From the NCBI GenBank assembly GCA_963722965.1, contig CAVROX010000013.1, positions 1 to 64,000 of the forward strand: a stretch of 64,000 nucleotides of DNA, given 5' to 3'. Under the pieces are notes generated by a model that saw only the letters and a program-made list of their open reading frames with translations, had not been told where the DNA came from and made no database searches. Positions 10,719-18,055 of the stretch are shown piece after piece (within the stretch, counting starts at the first letter, position 1; the number at the start of each line of letters is the position of its first letter). Source of the DNA: DATLSM01 sp963722965 (lineage in GTDB: Bacteria; Actinomycetota; Thermoleophilia; Solirubrobacterales; 70-9). The translations under genes and the position numbers were made by a program.

Positions 10719-13560
10719 CCCGAGGACAGGGGGCTCGCAGGAGCGGGCGCTGGTTGGCGTGCTTGCCATTCTGGGCCGTGAACCTGACGACCGCCTTCAC
10801 TGGTGGCCGACAGATGTTCCGGGAGTTCACCAGCAGCCCCCGCCCGCCGCCGCGCATAGTGAGGATGAACTTTGAAACCGGCACGTCCGGGACAGATTCA
10901 AACGTCGTACGGATACCGCCGTTAGCGCTATCGATGCGGCCGACTAGGTCGATATCCACCTGGCCGTTTAGAGCGGCAACCAGATCCGGCAGCGGATTGC
11001 TGGACGAACGCAGGTAAACGGGGCCTTCGAGCGGCTTGTCTAGCAGCGGAGTGACGGCGCGTGCGTAGCCATAGACAGATTCCTGCGGGCAGGCGTTGGC
11101 GGCAAACTGGACCCGGGTGCAGATCTTGGTGAGGCTGCTTTGCTTGAGGAAGAGGGCATGGGGCAAGCCCACAGCAGCGCTAGCGATGTTCGCGTCTCCT
11201 TCGCGAGTCATTAGCACCGCCCGAAGTTTGGGGCTTTGGGCTCTCCGCGTCCCGCCAAACAGGCGAAGCTGGAGTTTCGGTTGGAATCCCAACTGTTCAC
11301 AGCCGCTGACCTGGAAGGGCGCCGAGACGGGGACGGAGCTGAACGCAGCGGGGTTTGTGGGGTCAGACCCGCCCCCATGCAACGTCCCGGTAACGGCCAT
11401 CGCCGAGCAATTGGTCGGGTTGAGAGCGAACTGCTTGCGGTCGATGTGCACCGAGATCGAGTCGATATCCAGCAGGGCTCCGCCGAAGACATGCGGGATC
11501 GGATCGGATAGGGGTTCGACCTGCGCTGTTTCGGGATTGACCCGCAGGGCCACCCGCACCACGACCGTGCCGAGATCGAAAGGCCCGGCCGTGGCGGGGG
11601 TGACAACCACCAGGGAGAGTGGTGCCCCGTCGTAGGGGCCTGCGAGGAAAACCTTGCCGGTGATCTGTATCGGCGAGGGGCCACTGCCGGCCTCGACAGC
11701 GGCGCTACCGATGAGGCTGTTATCGGGGCAACTGGACTTGGACAACTCAGCCGCTCCACCGGCTGCGGCGGCCGCGGCAATCGCCGATGCTGGACAGTAG
11801 GCGACCCCGGCCAGTTTGGCGGTCATGCCCGGTGGCAGGTCGACGTTGATGCCCTTCAGCTCCTGATTGCCGCCCGAGCGGGTAACGTCGAGGTCGAACT
11901 GGCTGTAGGCACCGGCCTTGGGGTTGGTCGTCTTGGCAACAAAACCTGGTGTGAAGGGGCGGTCGGCTAGGGTCTTTGCGCACGGACCGCCGCCCGGGGC
12001 GCTGGCCAGGGTAAAGCCGCTGTCTTTGAGGCCGTTGTCGGGAGTCCCCGACCACGCCGTCATCGAGTGGGAGGTGGCGTTTGGACCGCATGTCGGCGGG
12101 CTGGTCAGGGTCGCAGTCGAGCCTCCGTTGAGCTTGATTTGGACGGAGTCAAAGGGCAGCTGCGGGGCTTCATTGACTGTGGCCGTCAGCTGACCGGTCT
12201 GCGGGTTGGCGATGACGTTGCCGGTCAGGCGGATGGAGAGCCCCCGGCTCGCTGACTCGGCATCGATGAAGATCCGGTACTCCTCTCCTGAGCCAGGATC
12301 TCGGCTCAACTGCTGCCCGAGATAGACGTTTCCGGTCAGGGTGCCATCGGGAAGCGGCGGGGTGTCGATCGCAACAGTGCCAATCTTTGATCCCGGCGGG
12401 CAGGAGACTGGATCTCTCGTTCCTTCGCCGAACTGCCCATCGGTGCAGGCCTGCAAGCCGTTTGCTGCCGAGGGGTTGATGCCCATACCCTCGGGCAGAG
12501 TCACCCGTGCGTCCTTTACGTTTGAGTCATAGATCGCCGCCGACGGTTCGAATGTCACGCGGACGTCGACCGTCGCCCCGGCCGGGGAGTCGGTTTGCGT
12601 TGTGCCTGGATCCATTGCCGTGGATGGTTCAAACGGGACTTTGTTGCAGTTTTCCGGCTTCGCGCCTTTCGGTAGCGGGGACTTCGCTTCCTGGGCGCCG
12701 GCGAGGAACGCGGCACTGGGCGGAGCCGACGCGGAGAGGTCATAACCGTCTTCAGGCGCCGGTTCCTCCACGGAATCGGCGTGTAAGAGGGTGGTGTAAT
12801 CGCTCTTGAAAGGTTCGACTTCGGGGTTAAAGCAGGTGCTGGGGTTAGTGAGAAATGCTCCGCCGCCTTCAGTCGGTGCGCCGTGGTTGCCGATCGTGCC
12901 GTTGAACACCAGCCGGTTTTTGAGAATCTTGATCCCAGCCACGCTGGGGGCGTGGATTGTGAAGTACTCGTGGTAGTTGCCGTTCCAGGCGAGGCCGGCG
13001 TTGAGGAAGACTTCCCCCAGGCCAAGCGGAAGGGTGAAGCCGAAGCGCGCCGGTTCACCGGTTCTCGGCACGAGGTTGTAAACCGGGAGACCTGGGATGG
13101 TCACTGGAGGCAGGCTCAGGGGAGGAATTCCGGTCGATGCCGTCACGGCACTGGTCCCCACCTGTGTTTCAGCGGGGCATCCTGCTGCCGGAAATTTCCC
13201 ATTTTCGAGTTCGCACTGGGGCGTCGCCTGGGGATTGACGCTGAGACCAGCAGGCAGGTCGACGAGAATTGTCTTCAGTTCGCCGGAAGGTTCTTCGAAG
13301 AGGCCGGAATGCTTGACAATGATCTGGGTAAAGCCATCCGGGGGATGGCCTGCCGCCTGGGTAAAGAAGAGCTCCGGCGTTTCGGCTGAACAGGGATCGG
13401 CCGTACAGGTTCCCGCCTGCCAACCGGCTTTCGCCGATTCGGCTTCTCCTCCAGGTTCCTGACTTTCGATGATGTCTACGGCGCGGGCAGGCGTAGCAAA
13501 CGCCAGCCCCAAAACAGTGGCTGCCAGCATGATCGTTCCGCGTATTCCTCTTCCCCCCAA
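10678..13560 (-). CDS. Giant secreted modular protein B, paralogue of protein A
   Basis: About 960 residues from a TTG at 13560, chosen because AAGGAGA sits 6 bases upstream and a promoter lies just beyond; an in-frame frame extends to 13689 but that would place the start upstream of the promoter. A signal peptide follows (MLAATVLGLAFATPARA). It is paralogous along its whole length to the protein encoded at 7560-10529: both begin GWQAGTC and share QAAGHPPxGFTQ, the four LPxGL/Cys/CPxxSxIG modules, NPxTGQLTATVNE, GPFDLGTVVVRVALRVNPET and PDVPVSKFIL. The products probably arose by tandem duplication. The C-terminus is basic (KSHRRKKGDRG), unlike the paralogue. No known enzymatic domain; a secreted or surface role is inferred. 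Confidence 0.9.
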   Translation of the reverse strand: MGGRGIRGTIMLAATVLGLAFATPARAVDIIESQEPGGEAESAKAGWQAGTCTADPCSAETPELFFTQAAGHPPDGFTQIIVKHSGLFEEPSGELKTILVDLPAGLSVNPQATPQCELENGKFPAAGCPAETQVGTSAVTASTGIPPLSLPPVTIPGLPVYNLVPRTGEPARFGFTLPLGLGEVFLNAGLAWNGNYHEYFTIHAPSVAGIKILKNRLVFNGTIGNHGAPTEGGGAFLTNPSTCFNPEVEPFKSDYTTLLHADSVEEPAPEDGYDLSASAPPSAAFLAGAQEAKSPLPKGAKPENCNKVPFEPSTAMDPGTTQTDSPAGATVDVRVTFEPSAAIYDSNVKDARVTLPEGMGINPSAANGLQACTDGQFGEGTRDPVSCPPGSKIGTVAIDTPPLPDGTLTGNVYLGQQLSRDPGSGEEYRIFIDAESASRGLSIRLTGNVIANPQTGQLTATVNEAPQLPFDSVQIKLNGGSTATLTSPPTCGPNATSHSMTAWSGTPDNGLKDSGFTLASAPGGGPCAKTLADRPFTPGFVAKTTNPKAGAYSQFDLDVTRSGGNQELKGINVDLPPGMTAKLAGVAYCPASAIAAAAAAGGAAELSKSSCPDNSLIGSAAVEAGSGPSPIQITGKVFLAGPYDGAPLSLVVVTPATAGPFDLGTVVVRVALRVNPETAQVEPLSDPIPHVFGGALLDIDSISVHIDRKQFALNPTNCSAMAVTGTLHGGGSDPTNPAAFSSVPVSAPFQVSGCEQLGFQPKLQLRLFGGTRRAQSPKLRAVLMTREGDANIASAAVGLPHALFLKQSSLTKICTRVQFAANACPQESVYGYARAVTPLLDKPLEGPVYLRSSSNPLPDLVAALNGQVDIDLVGRIDSANGGIRTTFESVPDVPVSKFILTMRGGGRGLLVNSRNICRPPVKAVVRFTAQNGKHANQRPLLRAPCPRDGKSHRRKKGDRG

Positions 13561-13596
13561 CGTCGGTCTCCTTTCCGGATTCCAACTCCTGCAAAC

Positions 13597-13626
13597 AGCA
13601 TACCCGATTTTGGGGATTTTTGCCAG
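13597..13626 (-). promoter_or_regulatory. Candidate promoter of giant gene B
   Basis: On the minus strand CTGGCA (13626-13621) and TATGCT (13602-13597) are separated by 18 bases and lie in an unusually A/T-rich stretch about 40 bases upstream of the TTG start at 13560. The match is four of six bases to each sigma70-type consensus. Position and AT content support it; no start site is known. Confidence 0.45.
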
Positions 13627-13804
13627 TCTTTTTTTGGTAGGTGATTGAAATGGGTAGCGGACATACGGATGTTGGGCCGCTTCGAGCAAGTTGAGGTAGG
13701 GGGCTCAGGCCCCACCCCACCCACTTGAGCAAGCGGTCATTCAGTGATCGTCGGCCCCATCGCTGCCCACCCACCCGCAGCGACGGTTGAGGAGTATTGC
13801 CGCG

Positions 13805-14203
13805 CTACTGCCTCTCCTCCGGAGCGGCGGTTGCATTCGCTGACCCCCGCCAGGCGTCGTGAGCCATCCAGCCCGAGAGGCCCAGGATCACTAGCCCACC
13901 GAGCGGGTGTAGGCCCCCTGCCCAGCCACCGATCGCCAAAAAGATTTGCACGATACTCAGCACGAATACGGCGAGCGCAACTCTCCAGCGCCCGTTTCGA
14001 GCGGCGATTGCAGAGAGCAAAACCAGCAAAGAAATTAGCTGGATCAGCGTCCCGTTCGCGCGATGTGGATCAAACGCGCTTGATTCGCGAGCGACTCCCC
14101 CGTCTGCCCGGAACACGCCCGCGCCGGCGAGAAAGAACTGGAAGATGACATCGACAACGAGGATCGCGGTGAGGTAGCGATAGCAGGTACGGGCGAGATT
14201 CAC
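13805..14203 (-). CDS. DUF6220-like four-helix membrane protein
   Basis: 132-residue integral membrane protein with helices near residues 8-28 (LTAILVVDVIFQFFLAGAGV), 52-67, 74-93 and 98-114. The N-terminal FQFFLAGAGVF and the HRANGTLIQLISL segment fit the DUF6220 family of small actinobacterial membrane proteins, whose function is unknown. It stands alone between the giant-protein promoter and the tRNA. Confidence 0.8.
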   Translation of the reverse strand: MNLARTCYRYLTAILVVDVIFQFFLAGAGVFRADGGVARESSAFDPHRANGTLIQLISLLVLLSAIAARNGRWRVALAVFVLSIVQIFLAIGGWAGGLHPLGGLVILGLSGWMAHDAWRGSANATAAPEERQ

Positions 14204-14444
14204 AGAAGCTCCGATCCGGATGGGGTTGCTTGCGCCACTCTATTCTGCGCTCTTCAATTAACGCAAGCGCCTCATCTGCCCCGCGTGGCGCTTTGTCCCA
14301 ATAGCTGTGCGCTCGGTGTGAGCGGCAGGCAAGCCGTCCTCAGATAGGAGCTCCTGATTGTCCGCCTCTTGGCCCTGAAGCGCCGTGGTCAGCGATACCT
14401 ATCCCACTAATCGGCGCCTTCATAGAGGTGCGGATAGGCGCATT

Positions 14445-14558
14445 TTTGGCTCTTGGATGGGGAAGCGGACGACGGGTCTCGAACCCGCGACCTCGAGCTT
14501 GGGAAGCTCGCGCTCTACCAGCTGAGCTACGTCCGCGTATGGGCATCCTAGAGCCAAA
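14445..14558. repeat. Inverted repeat flanking the tRNA-Gly gene
   Basis: TTTGGCTCTTGGATG at 14445-14459 and CATCCTAGAGCCAAA at 14544-14558 are reverse complements at 14 of 15 positions and lie 5 and 7 bases outside the tRNA. In a precursor transcript the 5' leader and 3' trailer could pair and extend the acceptor stem across a small internal loop. Confidence 0.8.
14465..14536 (-). tRNA. tRNA-Gly (anticodon CCC)
   Basis: 72 bases fold as a complete cloverleaf on the minus strand: acceptor GCGGACG/CGTCCGC, D arm GCTC...GAGC, anticodon stem CGAGC/GCTCG with loop TTCCCAA, and T arm with TTCGAGA. The loop reads anticodon CCC after the invariant T33, hence glycine. CCA is not encoded. The gene is bracketed by a long imperfect inverted repeat. 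Confidence 0.97.
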
Positions 14559-14653
14559 TCCGATGCGTTGGCTCCCTATCTCACTGCTCGCTCGGAAACA
14601 ATGGCGCATTAACGAACAACGCCAGTCCCAAAAGATGGCTTAAAGGCGAGACC

Positions 14654-15085
14654 TCATTCTGCGATGACGGTCCCATCGGGTTCGACGGTTCCTCTCAGGC
14701 TTGGGATGAGCGGCGCTACACCTTCTTCATTTGGTCCATACGCGCTGCAAGAGAAGTCTTCAGTGCCACGCGGCGTGCACCTGACATCTCGCACTGGACC
14801 TTTGACGCCCCTTTCTTTTGCCCATTCCTTGAACCTAGATTCAGCCTGTTGCACAGTTTCAACCGAGTGAGAGGACCCGTGACTTGCGACGAGGATCGCG
14901 CCGAGCAGGAGCAGGGGAACCCCGAGCTTCACCACGAGGGGCAAACGGCGGAATCGCCCCACGATCCCCCCACCCTGCGTCTTACGGCCGTGGTCGGTCC
15001 ACTCTTTACCGTCCCTACGGCGGTCGAAGTCCGCGGGCTCGCGAGGATCGGGGTACCAACCTGGGGTTTTCGGCTCGGGGGTCAA
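14654..15085 (-). CDS. DUF2510-like membrane-anchored protein
   Basis: 143 residues (TTG start at 15085). The N-terminus TPGWYPDPREPADFDRRRDG followed by KEWTDH is a degenerate form of the DUF2510 motif (PGWYPDP...R.WDG..WT) common in actinobacterial membrane proteins. A single membrane helix follows at about 48-66 (LVVKLGVPLLLLGAILVA). The outer part has two cysteines (VRCTPRG, FSCSAYG) and an acidic C-terminus. Function unknown. Confidence 0.75.
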   Translation of the reverse strand: MTPEPKTPGWYPDPREPADFDRRRDGKEWTDHGRKTQGGGIVGRFRRLPLVVKLGVPLLLLGAILVASHGSSHSVETVQQAESRFKEWAKERGVKGPVRDVRCTPRGTEDFSCSAYGPNEEGVAPLIPSLRGTVEPDGTVIAE

Positions 15086-15268
15086 CTGGCGCGGGGACGC
15101 TTGGTATGCGGATTTGACCTTACCTGGTGATTACTGAACGGCGGCGCTGACCCTCCTTGCCAATCGGACGGAGACAGGACATACCGCCCTGCCAGCGCGC
15201 ACTGCATCATCAGACGCCGACGTCCTTCTGCCTTCTTGGGCGCATTCCAAGCTAGCCCGATAGCCGAG

Positions 15269-15574
15269 ATGAAGTGCTTTGCGGTGATTGCGGTTTCGGT
15301 GGTCATCCTCCTCGCTGGCTGCGGGGGACAGTCGTCCTCAACCAGGCAAACCTCCGGCGCGCAACATTTGCCTCCTAAGGGGGAGAGAACACAGACCAAA
15401 CGCACCTCCAAGGAACTTTCACCAGTGGCTTCTACGACGAAGGCCGCTATGTCCCCGGACGATAAGGTCATGGCTTCCCCGCCATCTCGACGACCGTCCG
15501 CTGTCCTTCGCGATCACGTTCGAGTAGGTCAGCCGACTACGCATGTACTTCACAAACGTCTCCTTGGCTGGTGA
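15269..15574 (+). CDS. Small putative lipoprotein
   Basis: From the ATG at 15269 the product has a lipoprotein signal peptide (MKCFAVIAVSVVILLAGCGG) with a clear lipobox LLAGC, then a short polar Ser/Thr/Lys-rich segment. The second half, after about residue 60, is basic and not obviously protein-like, so a frameshift or chance extension is possible. Function unknown. Confidence 0.5.
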   Translation: MKCFAVIAVSVVILLAGCGGQSSSTRQTSGAQHLPPKGERTQTKRTSKELSPVASTTKAAMSPDDKVMASPPSRRPSAVLRDHVRVGQPTTHVLHKRLLGW

Positions 15575-15727
15575 ACGAGGGGTCGGCGCTAGCTCTCGAT
15601 AACGCGGTCTGGGGTCCTTTGGGCAAGGGCTGGCCTACAGCGGCTTGCGAGCCCCTCAGACCGCGCAAGATGGCCTCGCGCGACATTCCCCCCTCTCGGC
15701 GCCCCAGGCCCTAGGACGCCGCATATG

Positions 15728-15741
15728 CGAACATGCGTTCG
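15728..15741. promoter_or_regulatory. LexA/SOS-box-like palindrome
   Basis: CGAACATGCGTTCG is a perfect palindromic match to the Gram-positive/mycobacterial LexA operator pattern CGAAC-N4-GTTCG, with the symmetry extending one more T/A and further (ATGCGAAC/GTTCGCAT). It ends one base before the ATG at 15743. LexA binding here is inferred from the match only. Confidence 0.5.
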
Positions 15742-15742
15742 C

Positions 15743-16048
15743 ATGGGCAACGCGGGCAGCGACCTTGGGCGGCTTCGGACCGCGCTCAAAACCGGCTCTT
15801 ACAAGCTGGCCGTTGGCATCGCTCGGGATCTTCCGCGAGTCAGCCTCGCGGACGCCCTGACCTTGACGCTGATGTCGCTGACCAAGGAGCCCGAGCGTTA
15901 CGAGGTCCTGGCGAGGCGATGGCTCGCAAAGTTCATCGCCGAGGCCAAGCCAACTTTGGAGGAGATCGTCTACGCAGCAGAGCTGCTGCGCGACCTTGAG
16001 CCTGACTGCGAGCGCTCGGTGATGGACGCGATCAGGCCGATGCTTTGA
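15743..16048 (+). CDS. Conserved-looking hypothetical protein
   Basis: 101 residues from the ATG at 15743 (an in-frame ATG at 15725 lies inside the palindrome). The sequence is compact, helical and charged: LRTALKTGSYKLAVGIARDL, LADALTLTLMSLTKEPERYE, ARRWLAKFIAEAKPTLEEIV. This looks like a real soluble helical protein; small actinobacterial proteins of this pattern exist without assigned function. An SOS-like box over the start region suggests possible DNA-damage control. Confidence 0.65.
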   Translation: MGNAGSDLGRLRTALKTGSYKLAVGIARDLPRVSLADALTLTLMSLTKEPERYEVLARRWLAKFIAEAKPTLEEIVYAAELLRDLEPDCERSVMDAIRPML

Positions 16049-16942
16049 GGGTAGAGAAGCTCGGACTGCGCTCTGCCATCTCTTTCGGACCGTTGGCGTC
16101 AGTGTTGCTGTCATTCGTAGTCAGGAACCCCCGATTTGCCCCGTAGCCCAGCGCTCTCGGTAGCTGACAAGCTCTTCCCTGATCCGCTCAGCTTCTGCTT
16201 AAGCACCGCTTCCGCAACTTCCAGGGATTCGCGTCGGCTCGCGCGCTGTACCGAAACCACTTGAATTCCATTTCGGGTTCCATGCGTGAGCCGCTTTCCT
16301 ATTCCGGCTGAGGACCCTCTGTGGTGAGTCGTGTCGTGGTGCTCATTGATGCCAACGAGTAGCCGCTGGTCTGAGGGTCTTGATCGGGGGTGTCCGTATC
16401 TTGCCGAATCGGGGCGCCGTCGTCTGTGTACCCGGGCCCGACCGCTATCAACAGCCCCGTCCATCCCGACGCGTCCTGAGACGACTAATCCTGGCCGTCG
16501 CACTCGTTGGGCTGCCTGCCGGGAACGCCGACGCCTCGTACTTGACCCGCTTGGCGCCGATCCACGCCTTCAGGAGGGGCACGCTCGTGAAAGCTGCCAG
16601 CGCGACTGAAAACTCCGCTGTGCCGAAAGCAAGGAGGCCAATGGAGCCCGAACATCTGCCCCGCCAACGCGCGGATCAGGGCGATGGGAGTGGGTGCCCC
16701 TCCGCTTGCGCATAATGCGGGTGAGCGTTCGGGATCCGTCCGGAACCCTCTCGATGGCAAGGCGGTCTCGGTAGACCACGGCGTTCACCGACAAGAGCAA
16801 GCACCTCCGCCGAGGGCCAGGGCATACTGGCCCTCGATGTCGCAGCACATCATGAACTGCTTCGGTTGAGCTGCGGCTCCCATCGCCTCGGGCGCTGATG
16901 CGCCCGAACACGCCCAGATCTACTGCCCGAAGGGATACGCCG
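16049..16942. other. 894-base stretch without a convincing gene
   Basis: Several short frames occur on both strands, but none shows family resemblance or a good ribosome-binding site. The best is a plus-strand frame around 16470-16715 with a signal-like stretch (RRLILAVALVGLPAGNADA), which could be a fragment of a secreted protein. Composition is less GC-biased at third positions than in neighbouring genes, consistent with intergenic or degenerate sequence. Confidence 0.5.
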
Positions 16943-17500
16943 ATGAAACTGCCGAGCCCTACCTCCGCGATCGCGTCTGCTGAGTCTGGCGCGACGAAAA
17001 CCGCAAGCGCCGTAAAGACGCGGCACCACATCAACAAGGCGGTTCGTCTCAGCCCGTCTGAGATCAAACAGGCAATGGGCGAGGTGAAAGGCTTCAATGC
17101 AAAACTCGCGGTCCTCATCACTCACGCGGTTGGGTCGATGGCAATGGCGTACATCTTCTGCCTGATTGCACTGACGAGTCTTCCCGCGGTCCTGATTGCG
17201 GCGGGGGTTCTGACCAAGAGCGAGGTGCCTGGCTTCCTCACGAAACCGGGGCTGATTCTGGTCGTCGCGTGGGTCGCGCAGACCTTCATCCAACTCGTCC
17301 TCCTCTCGATCATCATGGTTGGCCAGGACGTGCAGTCGATTGCCTCCGACGCTCGCTCAGAAAACACGTTCAAGGACGCCCAGTCGATCCTCGACGCCTT
17401 GAACACGGAAACCGAGGGCGGACTGAGGACGATCCTCGAAGCGATCCAGGCCCAGGCCAAACCCGCTCAGCAATCAGGCTCCGGGGGTAACGTCGAGTGA
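16943..17500 (+). CDS. Two-helix membrane protein of a conserved hypothetical family
   Basis: 185 residues from the ATG at 16943, preceded by GAAGGGA. A polar N-terminus is followed by FNAKLAVLITHAVGSMAMAY and a first helix (AYIFCLIALTSLPAVLIAAG), then a second (LILVVAWVAQTFIQLVLLSI). A conserved-looking tail follows (IMVGQDVQSIASDARSE, then DAQSILDALNTETEGGL). I recognise this pattern from unnamed small membrane proteins in actinobacteria and phages; function is not known. Confidence 0.75.
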   Translation: MKLPSPTSAIASAESGATKTASAVKTRHHINKAVRLSPSEIKQAMGEVKGFNAKLAVLITHAVGSMAMAYIFCLIALTSLPAVLIAAGVLTKSEVPGFLTKPGLILVVAWVAQTFIQLVLLSIIMVGQDVQSIASDARSENTFKDAQSILDALNTETEGGLRTILEAIQAQAKPAQQSGSGGNVE

Positions 17501-18055
17501 GCGGTGGTCCCTCGCGAAACTTGGCGACCCCGGCCTCAACTGGCTTGCATTGCCTGTCGGTGTTGCCGTGAAATGCGTTTAACTGCCCCTCCCGCTACCG
17601 GCAGCCACAGCCGGGAAGCTGGCCTCTGGGGATCTCCCGTCCCACAGCGCCGGGCAGGACAGCCTGGCAAGACTTTCGATTGAGCGGTGGGCTTTGGACT
17701 GCGAGTAAGTTCACCAGTAAGTGGACACAGTCGGCATCGGCAACCGCCTCGCCCAGCGCCCGGCCGAGCGCTGCGCCAGCCCCCAGCGGCCGGCCGCGGT
17801 CGCCCTAGCGCTGGTATGGCGCTCCGTGGCGGTGTTCGCCGCCGGGCGGTTGGGTAAAGCTCGGCGCGAAGCTCCATCGGGCGCAGTGCAGGCATCCTGG
17901 GCCGGACGGCCGCTCAATTCGGCCGCAAACAGGCCATGGTCACCGGGGAAACCCACGCCGACCATCTGCTCGTACTCGCGAAGTGGCGCGGCGTGAGCCG
18001 GCAGCGGCTCAGCGCCGAGCTTGCCTTGGAGCTCGTGAAGGCGGTCGGCTGATCG
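17501..18055. other. 555-base stretch, possibly holding a gene remnant
   Basis: No complete gene is seen. On the plus strand just before the permease, a frame without a good start encodes GRKQAMVTGETHADHLLVLA followed by KWRGVSRQRLSAELALELVK and stops at 18052. It looks like the C-terminal end of some protein but is too short to name. No ABC ATPase is found here, although one would be expected upstream of the permease. Confidence 0.4.

Noticed and set aside
10569..14298. GCGTGGCGCTTT shared at about 10571 and 14284 as an attachment-site pair around the giant genes
   Set aside because: Only 12 bases match, flanks differ, and there is no integrase or tRNA-end duplication to support a mobile island.
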